From Benincasa hispida (taxonomy: Eukaryota; Streptophyta; Magnoliopsida; Cucurbitales; Cucurbitaceae), in assembly GCF_009727055.1 (NCBI RefSeq), contig NC_052354.1:52799637-52863636 (forward strand): a stretch of 64,000 nt of DNA, written 5' to 3'. Shown here piece after piece: positions 36,683-50,300 of this stretch. The translations under genes were made by a program, and so were the position numbers. Position 1 is the first letter of the stretch, and each line of letters opens with the position of its first letter. The notes below the pieces were generated by a model, which was not told the DNA's origin, searched no databases, and saw nothing but the letters and a program-made list of their open reading frames with translations.

Positions 36683-37854
36683 GAATGGTAATTTTGAAGA
36701 GACCATTTACATGACTCAACCAGAGGGATTCATTGAACAAGGTCGATAATAAAAGGTTTGCAAGGTTAATCAGTCCATTTATGGACTGAAACAAGCATCT
36801 CGATCTTGGAATATAAGATTTGATACTGATCAAATCTTATGGCTTTAATCAAAATGTTGATGAGCCTCGTGTCTACAAGAGAATCATCAATAACTCAATA
36901 GTTTTTCTTGTGTTGTATGTGGATGATATCTTACTCAATGGAAATGACGTAGGCTTTCTAACAGATGTAAAGGAATGGCTAGCTGCCCAGTTCCAAATGA
37001 AAATTTTTGGTGAGATCCAGTTTGTTCTAGGGATCCAAATCATCAAGGATTGTAAAAACAAAATATTGGCCTTGTTTCAAGCATCGTATATTGACAAGAT
37101 GCTTGTCAGATATTCGATGCACAATTCCAAGAAGGGTTTATTATCATTTAGGCATGAAATTATTTTGTTTAAGGAACGGTGTCCTAAGACTCCTCAAGAG
37201 GTTGAGCAAATGAGATGGGTTCCTTATGCACCGCCCATTGGCAGCTTTATGTATGCAATATTATGTACCAGACCTGACATTTACTATGCAGTAGGGATTG
37301 TCAGTAGATATCAATCCAATCTAGGGTTAGATCACTGGACAACAATAAAAAAGATCCTAAAGTATCTACGGAGAATGAGGGGCTATATGTTCGTATGTGG
37401 GGCTAAAGATTTGATCCTTACAAGATACACTAACTTTAATCTTCAAACTGATAAGGATTATAGGAAATCCACATCAGGATCAGTGTTCACTCTGAACGAA
37501 GGAGTTGTAGTATGTTGTAGCATTAAACAATGTTGTATTACGAATTCTACTATGGAGGCAGAATATGTAGCTACTTGCAAAGCTACTAAGGAAGTTGTCT
37601 GGCTCAGAAAATTTCTCATAGATTTGGAAGGGTTTCTAAATATGTCCTTGTTCATCACACTTTATTGTGATAATAGTGGTGTTGTGGTAAACTCCAAGGA
37701 ACCTCATAGCCACAAATGTAGAAAGCATATAGAGCGCGAATATCATCTTATTAGAGAGATTGTGCAACGAGAATATGTGAACGTCACAAAGATTGCCTCA
37801 GAGCATAATATTATTGATCCATTTACCAAAGCTCTCACAGCTAAAGTTTTTTAG
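36683..37854 (+). pseudogene. Element B reverse transcriptase (C-terminal part) and RNase H
   Basis: The first part (36683-36840) is frameshifted: EETIYMTQPEGFIEQG, SIYGLKQASRSWN. From 36820 a 344-codon frame runs open to TAG at 37854 with the catalytic box LYVDDILL, the thumb TRPDIYYAVGIVSRYQ, and RNase H (STMEAEYVATCKATKEVVW, LYCDNSGVVVNSKEP, IDPFTKALTAKVF). The first RNase H acidic site reads YTNFN instead of the usual YTDSD, so that catalytic Asp is lost. The palm N-terminus and connection are missing. Confidence 0.9.
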
Positions 37855-38042
37855 GGTCATCTGGAGGGTCTAAGTTTACGAGATATAAGTCACCTAAGGT
37901 AGGGCAAGTAGGATATTTTATTAGGTATATTGTATGCTCTAGTTTATCGTATTGTATATTGATACTTTACCTTACGTTGTATATTGATACTTTACTTTCC
38001 CACTCGTCTTTTAGTGTATTTTGATACATTCCACTAGCTTTG

Positions 38043-38056
38043 GACAAGTGGGAGAT
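38043..38056 (+). other. Polypurine tract of element B
   Basis: GGACAAGTGGGAGA lies about 190 bases after the stop codon and is followed by TGTTA, the first bases of an LTR, before the sequence switches to an inverted LTR-B. Confidence 0.75.
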
Positions 38057-40289
38057 TGTTATCTCTAATCCAATTAATCAATATTCATCAATTACCGATC
38101 ACTCTACTGAAGACTGATAGTTGTACTCTTTGCATTGTAGATATATTTTAGTGTTTATGGATATAGCCAATCAACAATGATCTTTCACAAATGCTCATAA
38201 CTACAGTTGGGTCAAAATACCGTTTTACCCCTACATTTACATCTAATTCCTTAAGTACCACTGATTCCTCTAATGAACAAACAGTTTATAGTCCAACTAT
38301 AAACCAACACCTCTAGGGCTAGTGAGAGGTTGAGGTTTCATTGTTCAATACCCGGAACCAGCAATTAAGGTATCAATTTATCTACTTTTTCAAGGAATAG
38401 GAATGAGTGAATTCCAGCTTGTAGAGTTGTATTCTTAGCTCCCTAATATGAAAAATCCCTAAAATAGTAGGCTTACTGAGTCAGCTATCATGGCCACTCG
38501 CACCTATACAGATCAAAGGACTGTCGTCATAAACAAGAGTTCACAACTCATTAATGATTAAGGTCAAGTTTCCTATGGTCATCCTAGTGAAATATCAGTT
38601 TTTTTCAAGTAACGGTGTTATAAAAAGAAACTAATTTTTTCGTAGTCTGGTCTATGTATAAACTTTTTTATATAGGATACCTCAACTCACATGTTTTTAC
38701 ATGAACAATATGGTTCATATTGTTTGTAATACTTACATCTCATGTAACAATTACAAAGTGGGTCGTACCTGTAGTGTCACCAAGATAAGGTACCTAACCT
38801 TCATCCACTTACTGCAGATCTTTTAGGTTATTACTTGAACATGAACTATCTGTATGTCAACCATATACTGTTCAAGTTTAAGGAATTGGTGAAGGTCCTT
38901 AAGCGAAAACAGGGATCGGTCCCAAATCCCAATTTTTATAGAACTCACAATTTTACAGAAAACATACAGAAAATTATGCATTTAATTAAATTACAATATA
39001 CTAAATGTAAAAGAGAAAAGGGATAAGAAAACCCTTACCTTTGAAGAATCTTTTCTTTACATTTTTCCTCTCCAAGAATGGTCACAAACAAAACGATCTC
39101 CAAATGGTCACTACCACGAATGAGTCCTATGTATTCTCCATGATGAGAATCACAGGAGTTTGTAGGCTCTGTGATTTTGGTGAGGGAAAGATTGAGAGAG
39201 GAGAAATTGAGAAGGAGAGATTTTGAGAACTTTTCTTAGAGAAAAAATTCCAGTGTTCGTCCATGTCTTAAAATTTCAGTGTTATTCTCTTTCTTACTCA
39301 ATTGAGAAGAATTAGGTGATAACAAAAGCACTCTGCACATTGTAGAGAGAAAAAGGGGGAAGGAGTTACAACTCCCTCCCAAAATAATTTTCAAAAATAA
39401 ATTAATAAAAAAATTTTATTTTATTAAAAAATTATTAAAAAATAATTAATATATATTTAAATGATAACCACTTTATCATATAATATATATTAAACTATAT
39501 GTTATATCAAAGATAACATATAACCTATAGTTTGATAATGTATCAAATTAATATAACCTATAGTTTTCATTCTTTCGTTAATGCACGATGTTTAATATAA
39601 ATTTCATTTCTACTAAATTCAATTATATAAATCCAATTCACATAATTAATATTTGAATCATATTCAAATATTTATTTCCTCTCAAATAAACTTTATATTA
39701 TAATGTATCAAATACATTATAGTAACTATATCATATATAATTAAATTAAATCAATTATATCACATATAATTAATTCCCTTAATTAATTTGAACAATTCAA
39801 ATAATCCAAAATTGATTCTCATTTAACCCCTGTTGAACTACAGAGGGGACTTCATGAACCTGTAGCTTGAAGCTCCAAGGGTACTTGAATAATTAATTGA
39901 TCTCCTTTAATTATATTATTCAACATCCATTAACTGTTGGATACTCCACAAAAGATCGACAGCTGCATTCTTCATACTACAGATATATTTTTGTCTCCAT
40001 TGGATATAACCAGTCAACAGTGCAATAACCCTTCGAAAATTGCTCGTAAGTACAACTAGGCCAAAATTATCGTTTTACCCCTGTAGGTATATCTAACTCC
40101 TTAAGTACCACTGATCCCTCGAATAAAAAATAAATCATAGTCCAACCATGACTAAACCTCTCTCGAGCCAGGAGAGGGTGTAGTACCACATTGGTCAAGT
40201 CTCATAATCAGCCCTTAAGGGAGCAATTTATCTATTTACCTCGATCTCGAGGAAAGATTGAATTTCATTTTGTGTAGCTGTGTTCCCAG

Positions 40290-42287
40290 TCATAGAATAC
40301 ACAAGCATGTAACGGAAGCAAACGTAATTAATAAGCTTTCTAATTACATTTTTTGAGTTCGAAAGCATGCAATTTTAGAAGAATACAAGAGAGTTTCAAG
40401 ATGAACTTACCTTTGATGAATTCTTCCAATTCCAAGCATCTCTTCACTCCAATTCAGCGCCCAATCAACCGTCAACCACCTAGAGATCTTATCTATTATT
40501 CTCAGCCTTGAATTTGAGTGAATTTGTGAAGGTATTTTTCTGGGTTTTAGAGGAAGAAGAAAATAAAATCAAAAACTCATTTCTCAACCCAAAGCACTAC
40601 CTCTTCCTCTTCAATTTAGAGTGTTTTATCACTCTTCACCGTTCAGGAACTCACCAACAACAACATTGCTAGCAGCTGCTAGAAGATGGAAGTGGAATTG
40701 TGTGTCATTGCATGAAGAACGCTTCATGCATGGAGAAAATGGGGAAAAACCCATTTTCTCCATTTTTCCAAAATTTCCATTTTCTCAAAATTTAAATTCA
40801 AATCTCAATTAATTCTTTAATGAACTAAAATCTGATTTGATTAATTCATTATTAATCAAATTTGAAAAAACAAAATCCAGTTTTTTAAATTGGATTAAAA
40901 TTGGAAACTAATTAAACATAATTAATTAATTAATTAATTTAATATCAAATATTAAATTGATCACACACCTAATTTTAAATATGAATCCTATTCATGTAGT
41001 TAATAATTAAATCAACATTTAAATATTATAAACTCTCCAATTTCAATAAATTAAATGTTAATTATATCAAATATAATCATACAAACCCTAATTTGAATTT
41101 GAACTCATTCAAACTCAAACCCTAATTTCAAATTGAACATTTTCAAATTGAAATTCAACTTGAACAATTCAAATTGATATTATTCCAATTCACGTAATTT
41201 AATAATTCAAGGTGTTCATGTTTTACAAGCTAGTAGAAGGACTTTATGGATCTATAGATCATGAGCTCCAACGATTTAAGATTAATTGGCTAAAACTCTT
41301 TAGACCAAATTAATCAGTATTAGTTAACCATCAAATCATACCATTATAGCCCATGGTTGTACTCTCCCTACTGTAGATGTGTTTGTGTCCACATGATTTA
41401 ACCATAACTAGTAAGTCGAACCTTCACAAGTTGTATGTAATAACGTCTGGGTCCATATGCTGTTTTACCCCCGATATTATGTCTTGCTCCTTAAGTTCCA
41501 CTGATCCTTTAATGAACAACTGGTTTATGATCTAATCACTAAACCGGATCCCTCTCGAGCCAATGAGAGGGTCGGGCTCCTTGTTCAATACCTGGATTTA
41601 GTACTTAAGAGAACAACATTTCTCCTATCCCTAAATCGGGTAGGCGTGAATTTCGTCTTGCACCCTATAACCCCAGCTATCTACCCAGTCTTACCACTGA
41701 AATGGGTGACTTATTGAGCCGACGCTGTTGTGTCAACCCTCACCCATGCAAATCTAAGGATAATCCTAAATAAACAGGGGTTCATGGTTAGCTCAGAATT
41801 AAGATCGAGTTACCTAGGTCATCTAAGCGAAATAGTCAGTCTTAAATAGTAAACAACGTTATAAAGTAAGAGTGACTTATTTCTTAGTCTGATCTTATGC
41901 AAACTCATTACATAGGATGCCCCCACTCCTCATGTCAATACATGAACGAATAAGGACCACTTTGTTTATAACACTTTTACAACAACTTGTAACCGCTACA
42001 GAGTAAGTCGCATCCAATAGTGTTACCAGAACAAGACACCCAACCTTATTCGTATACTATAGACCATTTTGGCTATTAACTTGATCTTGATCCATCTTTA
42101 TGTCTCTACATAAAGTTCAAATATTCATGTAATAATCATAGATCTTAGTTTATTGGATTTAGATTATATGAATGCAATTTAAAGATTCAATAACAACTTT
42201 ATTGAAGAAATGTTGAATAACATCTTTATTGATAATATAATGTGTTTAACTTTATAAACTACAAGTTTTAGGATACATGACCCAACA
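40290..42287 (-). repeat. 3' LTR of element F
   Basis: 1998 bp. The plus-strand left edge TCATAGAATACAC replaces the TGATGGAATATAC of the other LTR, and the right edge is ATGACCCAACA. It has an extra ~45 bp near 42195-42240 that the right LTR lacks. Divergence from the right LTR is uneven along the length. Confidence 0.92.
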
Positions 42288-42300
42288 ATACTCCCACTTA
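42288..42300 (-). other. Polypurine tract of element F
   Basis: TAAGTGGGAGTAT on the minus strand, directly before the 3' LTR; it matches the tracts of elements A and B in its core GTGGGAG. Confidence 0.75.
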
Positions 42301-42429
42301 GACTGAAACTATAGGGGATCAATATATACAAATATATACAATGTTGAGTTACATTGAGAAAATAAAAGATATAAATACAATAAACTAGGGCATCGGACAC
42401 CTATAAATTCTCCTATTTGCCCTAGTTAC

Positions 42430-43767
42430 AAATAACTTGTAGACGTAGTCCTACTAGGTGACCCTCGAATACTTTAGCCAAGAGGGCCTTTGTAAATGGA
42501 TCAACTAAGTTGTCTTGTGAGGCTATCTATGTGACGATCACGTCTCCTCTATGTACAATCTCCCTAATGAGATGGTACTTTCGCTCGATGTGCTTTCCAC
42601 ATTTATGGCTTCGAGATTCCTTTGAATTTGCAACTGCTCCACTGTTATCACATTATAGAGTGACTAAAAGGTGCAGATTTGGAACTACTTCCAAATCCAT
42701 CAGGAACTTTCTGAGCCATACTGCTTCTTTTGCCACTTCACTTGCAACTACATACTCAGTTTCCATTGTAGAGTCAGCAATACAACTTTGCTTGATACTT
42801 CTCTATATTACTGCTCTTCCATACAGAGTGAATACTGATCCTGAAGTTGATTTCTTCGAATCTATATCGGTCTGGAAGTAAGAATCAATGTATTCAGTAA
42901 GGATTAGATCCTTAGCACCATACACGAGCATATAATTTCTCGTTCTCCGGAGATACTTGAGAATTTTTTTAACGGTAGTCTAATGATCATATCTAAGATT
43001 GGACTGAAATCTACTGACTGTTCCAACTGCTTAGCATATATCGAGACGAGTACACAACATTACATACATTAAAATCCCTACTGCTGATGCATATGGAATT
43101 CGTTTGACATCCTCAACCTCTTGAGGTGTCTTGAGACTTTATTCCTTAGACAGATGAATTCCATGTCTGAAAGGCAACATTCCTTATATCTAGACAACAT
43201 CTTGTCTATATAAGATGCTTGAAATCATGCTAAAATTTTGTTCTTGTGGTTCTGAACTATTTGGATTCTAAGAATATACTGTGCTTCTCCCAAATCTTTC
43301 ATTTGGAATTGTGTAGCCAGCCATCTCTTAACGTCAGCTAGAAATTCTACTTCCTTTCCAATGAGTAGAATATCATCAACATACAACACCAAAAAGGCAA
43401 TAGTTTCGTTAATGATTTTCCTATAAACACAAGGTTCGTCGACATCTTGTTCAAAGCCGTAAGATTTGATCACAGTGTCAAATCTCATATTCCAGGATCT
43501 AGATGCTTGTTTCAACCCATAAATGGATCTATTAAGATTGCAAAATTTTTTCTCTCGACCCTGTTCGATGAACCCTTCTGGTTGAGACATGTAGATACTC
43601 TCTTCAAGATAGCCATTCTGAAAGGTTGTCTTGACATCCATTTGCCATATTTCATCATCACAAAATGCAGCAATGGACAAGAGTATTCTTATTAACTTTA
43701 TCATGGCAACCGGAGAGAAGATTTCTTCATAGTCTACCTCTACTCTTTGGGTAAACCTTTTTGCCAC
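42430..43767 (-). pseudogene. Element F reverse transcriptase and RNase H
   Basis: The minus-strand frame 43767-43225 holds VDYEEIFSPVAMIKLIRIL, QMDVKTTFQNGYLEESIYM, SIYGLKQASRSWN and the catalytic box LYVDDILL. The adjacent Asp of the first motif (MDVKT) is kept. RNase H follows as a degenerate stretch down to about 42430 (DSTMETEYVVASEVAKE-like, CDNSGAVANSKES-like) with stops in between. Confidence 0.9.
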
Positions 43768-44068
43768 AAGTCTTGCTTTGTAGATCTGTACCTTACCAGC
43801 TTGGTCTTATTTTCTTTTGTAGATCCATTTGTAACCTATAGGTTTTACCCCTTCAGGTTGATCTACAAGATCCCAGATAGATTGGTCTTTATCCACATCA
43901 TTCATTGCTTGTTTGAAAGTTAATGGATCCTCTAAGCCATCATCTGGTATGATGACTTGAGTTTCAATTAAACCCATTTTCCAGTCAGGCTGAGCACAAC
44001 CCTCCTACTACGAAGAGGCATTTTTCTATTACTAGCTTACTGTGAGGTTGATGATTCTTCATGTGGTC

Positions 44069-45896
44069 TATAATGACCCGACTTCTTAGGATTCAAGCTA
44101 GGCCGTTACTAAGCGCACACATGCACGGAAGTTAAAACGACACCCTTTTTTATAGTGAAATAAATGCTAAATAAATAAGGTAACTTAAAAGATTTTCATT
44201 AAATTCAAATATTAAAATCAAATGATAACGTACCCATAAGTCATAAATAGAAATAAATAAGTCTGAAAACAAATCTCAAATGATAAATTTCAAATGTCAA
44301 GACCGAAATTTAAAAACATAAGATAACTCTTAAAACATGAGCGGAAGCATTAAAACTAGTCCCCAATGGCTCATTCATGGATTCCTCTTGTCATTCGTCA
44401 ATGCGTCCCTATCCTCACATGCAATATAAACATGAGAAAGGGTGAGTATAAAATACTCAGTAAGTAACCCCACTACTGGGGTCAGGCTAGGCATCTATGT
44501 CCTCTAGATGCCTACCTCTGGTGGAACATATAAACTTCTCTAGTTCTCATGGGACACATACATACATGAAAAACTGACTCTTATCCTACTATAGTTAAGT
44601 ATGCCCACTATCTCTAGTAAGTCCCGTAGGACCCACAACCTCTAGTGAATTCCGAACGAAACACAACCTATAGTGAATCCCGAAGGAAACACAACCTCTG
44701 GTGAATCTCGAAGGAAACACAACTCTTAGTGAATCCCGAACGAAACACAACCTCTCGTGAATCCCGAATGAAACACAATCCCTGGTGAATCCCGAAGGAA
44801 ACACAACCTTTGGTGAATCCCGAAGGAAACAACATCTAGTGGGCATCTAACTAATCAGTAAGGACACTATCACAGTTTCAACATCACAAGTAACACAACA
44901 TGGTTCTATACCATACATATACACCTCGACATCATGGCTCTACAACATACATATATGCCTTAATATTCTCATATCAAATACAACCTCATGGAATCAAGTA
45001 TCATCTCATGCTAGCATGCAAGAATCTACGTGCACAAATAAATATTTCAGATCCTCATACAAGAACATACATCGGTTATACTATACTATCCGTCTATCAT
45101 GCTATCATTCTGTCATAATATTCATCTATCATGCTAGCAAACATCTAGTGTCTGGCCCGTGGGCAGTTCCAGTAGTAAGATTACTTACCTTAATACTAGA
45201 TTCAAATATTGATCCAAGCGGTAGTCTTCAATAATCAATCTTTGAATTCAATTGCTCAATGAAGCTTGAGCAACAACCACCCTCAAGATTCCAATCTCCA
45301 AAATTTTCCTTCAATCAGACCATGCTTCCAACTTTTAATCTCTTTCTCCCTTAAAATTTTCAATTCACAAATAATTTAACTAACCCCCTTTCAAAATGGA
45401 ATTAATTCTTGACAATAATTTCAAATTTAATTTATGTGATATTAAAAGTCCAATTTCCATAACTTTCCTCTGATTAAACCATTAAATTGAAACACTCATT
45501 CCTTTTTCTTGACATTAATTTTAAATGTAATTTATGTGACATTAAAAGTCTAATTTCCATAACTTCCCTCCCATTAAACCATTAATTTCAAAATGACTTT
45601 GTATGACATAATCCCCTTCCAAAGTGAAATTAATTCTTGACATTAATTTCAAATTAAATTTGTGTGACATAACCCCCTTTTAGAATGTAATTAATTCTTG
45701 ACATTAATTTCAAATTAATTTATGCAACATAAAGTCCAATTCCCACAATTTTCCTCTGATTAAACAATTAAATTGAAATATCCATTTCTCAATAATTGAA
45801 TCTCAGTAATACAATTAAATTTCAAAAATTCAAAAATAATCTCGAATATTACAAAATATTGAAATTACATTACGAACAAAATTTCGGGATGTCACA
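44069..45896 (-). mobile_element. Solo LTR G (probably gypsy-type) in element F
   Basis: On the minus strand it reads TGTGACATCCCG ... CGGGTCATTATA, 1828 bp, where the last CA has become TA. The flanks TGGTC (44064-44068) and TGGTT (45897-45901) form a 5-bp duplication with one difference. The TGTGACATCC start is typical of plant Ty3/gypsy LTRs. It separates element F's integrase from its reverse transcriptase. It contains a 28-bp minisatellite. Confidence 0.8.
44612..44840. repeat. 28-bp minisatellite, about eight copies
   Basis: The unit is 'tagtgaatcccgaa' followed by '(c/g)gaaacacaacctc'; eight tandem copies with a few substitutions each. A 28-bp unit keeps no reading frame, and direct adjacency without spacers excludes a CRISPR array. 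Confidence 0.93.
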
Positions 45897-45901
45897 TGGT
45901 T

Positions 45902-47395
45902 CTCCTCCAAGAAAGTTGCATTTGTCGACACAAACACTTTATCTTCCTAAGGATCGTAAAAGTTACCACCTTTTGTTTCTTTAGGGTAGCCTACAAATAG
46001 GCATACTTTTGAACGACGTTCCAGCTTTTTAGGATTTTGCACCAATCCATGTGCTAGACAACCCCAAATTCTAAAGTGATGTAAACTTCCTGTACGTCCT
46101 CTCTAGAGCTTAGAGCTCGTAAGGTATTTCATAAACACTTTTCGAGGGAACCATGTTCAAAATGTACACTGTGGTTTCAATTGCGTGTCTTCAGAAAGAA
46201 TTTGGTAACTGAGCACAACTCATCATGGAATGAACCATGTCCAATAAGGTTTTGTTTCTTCTTTCTGCCACACCATTTTGTTGAGGTGTACCAGGGGCTG
46301 TGAGTTGAGACTGGATTTCATGTTCTATCAAATATTTTTGGAATTCCAAGTCCATATACTCACCACCTCGATCTGATTGAAGTTTTTTAATCTTTTTACT
46401 TAATTGGTTCTCAACCTCAGCCTTATATTCTTTGAACTTTTCAAATGTTACGGACTTTTTGTGCATTAGGTAAATATGCTCATACCTTGAATAGTCATTT
46501 AGGAAGCTGATGAAATATTCAAACCCTCCTCTAGCATTAACATTCATAGGACCATAAAGATCTGAATGTACCAGCTCTAAGGGTTCTTTGGCTCTAAGAC
46601 CTTTTCTAGAAAAGGATCTTTTAGTCATTTTACCAGAAGATGATCTTTTAGTCATTTTACCCTCAAGACAGGATTCACATGATAGTAATGAACTATCTTC
46701 TAACTTATTTAGATGACTGTTCTTAACTAATCTCTCAATCATATTGAGATTTATGTGACCTAGTCTCAAGTGCCAAAGATAGGCATTTGGAAAGACTTTC
46801 CTTTTCTTATTATGAGTTTCAGCTGTTTTAAACATTTATATGTTCAAAACGGCCTTTACCTTAGTCGGTTTTAACAGATACAAATTATTTGCTAATTTTA
46901 CAGAAAAGATTTTGATATTATTTGAAGTAATAAACATTTCATCATTTTCAAAAGAAACCTTGTAGTTTTGTTCCAGCAAACAAGAGATAGATATTAAGTT
47001 TCTTTTCATAGAAGGAATGTAATGAACATTTTTAAGTAAAATGTATCTAACTCCTATAAATAACTTCATATCTCCAACTCTTTGGTCCCTACCTTAAAGA
47101 TTCCAGGAACTTGTTTCTTGTGAGAAATATATGTATGATTAGCGGCACCGGAATCTATTATCCAGGTTTTATCGTTTTCTACTAAACACGCTTCGATAAC
47201 AAGTAAATCGTATTTATCTTATTGTTCGAATTTTACATTCTCATTTATACCGTTCAAAACATTAGAAGAATTGGGAGATAGAGGACAATCCTTTGTTAAA
47301 ACTCTTTTAGAACCATCAACTGCTAGTAATTTGTACGTTAATTCGATTTTGTTGTTAACTAATTCGGAATCGAGTATTCTAGAAGAATTCGACAT
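45902..47395 (-). pseudogene. Element F protease and integrase
   Basis: The integrase frame 46835-46191 has YLWHLRLGHINLNMIERLVKN, HSDLYGPMNVNARGGFEYF, FLNDYSRYEHIYLM, LQSDRGGEYMDLEFQ and QQNGVAERRNKTLLDM. The DDE-type catalytic residues HSD, RGGEY and NGVAERRN are all present. The stretch 46621-46680 repeats 'gatcttttagtcattttacc', a small internal duplication (GKMTKRS twice). Upstream, 47069-46836 holds the YIPSMKRNLISISCLLEQNY segment. The protease site lies near 47160-47140 (WIIDSGAANHTY). Confidence 0.9.
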
Positions 47396-50300
47396 GCTAA
47401 AATTTTAAACAAATTCTAATTTAGTAAAATTGCACCTAAATCCAAAACAAGTTTTAGAAAAAACAAGTAATAATGTACCCAGAACCATTATTTATTTGCA
47501 ACGATACTATAGTGAGTCAGAAGAAGTGCTACCGAGGAGTAGTCAAATACTCCTTCACTAAAGCAAAACAATTTTGATCGAACACTATCTCCAGAATAAC
47601 TCTTATTCCTATAGTCATTTAGTTACCGTTTTTAGTCAGAAATTACTAGCACTTTAGTAATTCTGTGAGTGTAACCTTCCCTTTTTAGACCTCAGAGGTC
47701 GGTCCCAACTATGCTACTGAAATGAGAGTCAAGGTTGGGAATGGACCTAAAAAATCCTATCTATTTATGGAGTTTGAGTTGTTCAGAATCCTATGTTACA
47801 TCCCTCCAAGGGGATAACCATCGTTAAATGACTAGCAAGGGCAGCCTAAAGCAAACCATCAGGCACAACATAGGAATCTCATGGTTCAAATTAATGGAAG
47901 AGACCGCAGGACATGTTGACACATATCTTTCACCCAATTACTATGAACTACTTCCCCTATTCACCTTGTTCTTCACCCATACAAACACTTTCCAAATAGA
48001 GCAATCGAGGTATAATCGATACGAAGCGTTGTATGGATCTCACGGTGTGAATTTTATAGGGATGTGAAAGTTGAAAGCAAATGTATCATATACTTTATTT
48101 TTATTTGAACGACTTCCCCTTATTCAACTAAATCTTTGATTTATGTAAATACTTTCTGAATGGAGGTGATGATGAAAATTTGGAAGCGCAATGTGTGATG
48201 CATGTCTTAGGTTATGCATTTGTTATCATGCGTCAATGGTCATGCGTTGGAATGGAAAGTATGTGTTAATCTCATATGCAATGACCATGCGTTCCTATCA
48301 CAAGTTTTCTTGCGCTCTCGCAAAGTATAATGAGATCGCAAGTTTCTCGGGTGATACGAGGTCGAACTCAGGGACTTGTACTAAACGTTATGCGGGAGTG
48401 TGTTTGCGGCGAAGAATAAAAGAATGTTGAAAGTTATAGGCTATATACTACTCCTACTCCTAACTAACAAATTAAACAGTGGAAGTATGACTGTAAGAGA
48501 TAGAGACACGACAATTGTTAACGTGTAGTAAAATGTATGGGAAAACAGATAAAATGGTGAAGGTGTCTTCACTGCAACACTAAGCTGGACTGCAAGGGTA
48601 ACCCCAGCCAACGCATGTTATGCGATCATGCTATACAGACTTGACAAAGACGCATGCAATGTATATGTGATAGTGTTGAGAGGACTTATTTCTAAGTCTC
48701 TATTCCCGTTCACGTGCTCTCACACATAAACAAGATGATAGCATACCACCATATCCTACTTAAAGGGTGTATATGCTGTGCAGTAGCAAACAAAGCTTAT
48801 TCTTAAGTCCCCATTATTGTTTATGCGATCCAAACCACTCTTCCGAGTCTAGATTTAGTTTTTAGACTACTCTCCCAAGTATGCCTAAATGATGAATGAT
48901 GCGTTCATAAGACAAGGTAATCGGATAAACATGGTTGACGTAAGATTATTCCTATCTCTAGTGAACACTTACTTACATTGCTTAATGTGATCAACTACTT
49001 ACCTTCCCGGGCAGTTGGTTGCTGCTGACTCTACTCATAGACAAGCATTGCGTCTGCTTATAGAAAAGCGTTGCTACAGCTTCACACTAAACAAATGGGT
49101 TTTTCTCACACCACTCGTGCAACGCACACCTCTTGGTGGTTTGCTACATGCTTCATATGTTGATGTCGCATGATTAAGTATGCGATACTCTAGTAGTCTT
49201 ACTTAATAATGCAATGAAAGTAAAGGTTGCTAAGTAAATGAAGATGGAGATGGAATCGAAGGAAAATATAGAAATGCATTGATCACAAAATGTATTAATC
49301 TCTTAAGCCAAAATGTAATACAATACAAGGATAGAAGAGAAAAGGAGGGCCAGATGGAAGCAATGTCTTGCTTCCATCAGAGGTGTGTCAAGGCTGCTGG
49401 TGGTGCCATGGATGGGCGATGAAGTAGACTCTCTCGAGATCTAACTCTGGCGAAGGCTGTGGTCGTCACTCGAAAGGGTTGAGGGGATGAAGAACTCCCA
49501 AGACTGTATTCTCACGCTTTGGTCTGGATCATAAGAATATACCCGAGGGTGGAAACTTGGATGATCTGAAGTTCTGCTCAATGGCTTCTATTTATAGAGC
49601 TTGATCGCCGACAACATTAATGGTCCTTCTCTGAAATTCAACAGCTAACAGTGTGATGGACGTGATGGACCTGCTCTGAATCTCTGCTGCTAACGTTGTG
49701 GTAGGTGAAATGTCAACATCACCTTTTGATACTCCCGAGGTATGCGTTCATGCTTGGTTTCTGGAGTATCAACGCATTCCACCACCCTTGCGGTCATCCC
49801 TCTATTATGGTTATACTCTGTAGCGTAACCTCTATGTGATGGGTGCATGCGGCTAATAGCCACAACATCCATGCGTCGAGCGTACGCGATGCCTCTGCGA
49901 TGGCGAGATTTCCCGTATGCGGTCGTCTTCGCAATAGCCCACCTTCCGTGCATGCGATCGATTTCTGCGTTTGCTACAAAAACAAACAATTGAACGCATA
50001 ATAATGCATAATAGTGGGTTAGCCGAGAGTCTTAATGTCGTTCGATGCAAACTCGTTTTCTCATGAATTCTTAATATAATCCCCCATTTTCTACAACAGC
50101 CCTCATAATTCTAAATAAAAGGCTAATAATGACGTGCATTTCTGCCCGTCATCAGAAGGACACTACTAGGGTGACACGAAGTACTGCTTAAATCTCGATT
50201 GTGAATTCTTAGGGACGTGAGAGCTAAAAATAACGTATCATACATGTTATTAATCTTCCCCTGAAGTCTTCTAATAACTTTATCATATAAGTTATTAAAC

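Noticed and set aside
42510..42881. 123-codon plus-strand frame
   Set aside because: Antisense shadow of the degenerate RNase H of element F.
44612..44840. Possible CRISPR-like direct repeats of 28 bp
   Set aside because: Units are adjacent without unique spacers, degenerate, and lie in plant DNA.
44595..44846. 83-codon minus frame with repeats of RDSLRVVFPS type
   Set aside because: Translation of the 28-bp minisatellite in LTR G; a 28-bp unit changes frame each repeat and no start context is evident.
49690..50050. Arg/His-rich frames of 65-99 codons on the minus strand
   Set aside because: They lie inside solo LTR E2, in the ATGCG-rich segment; no homologous frame exists in E1.
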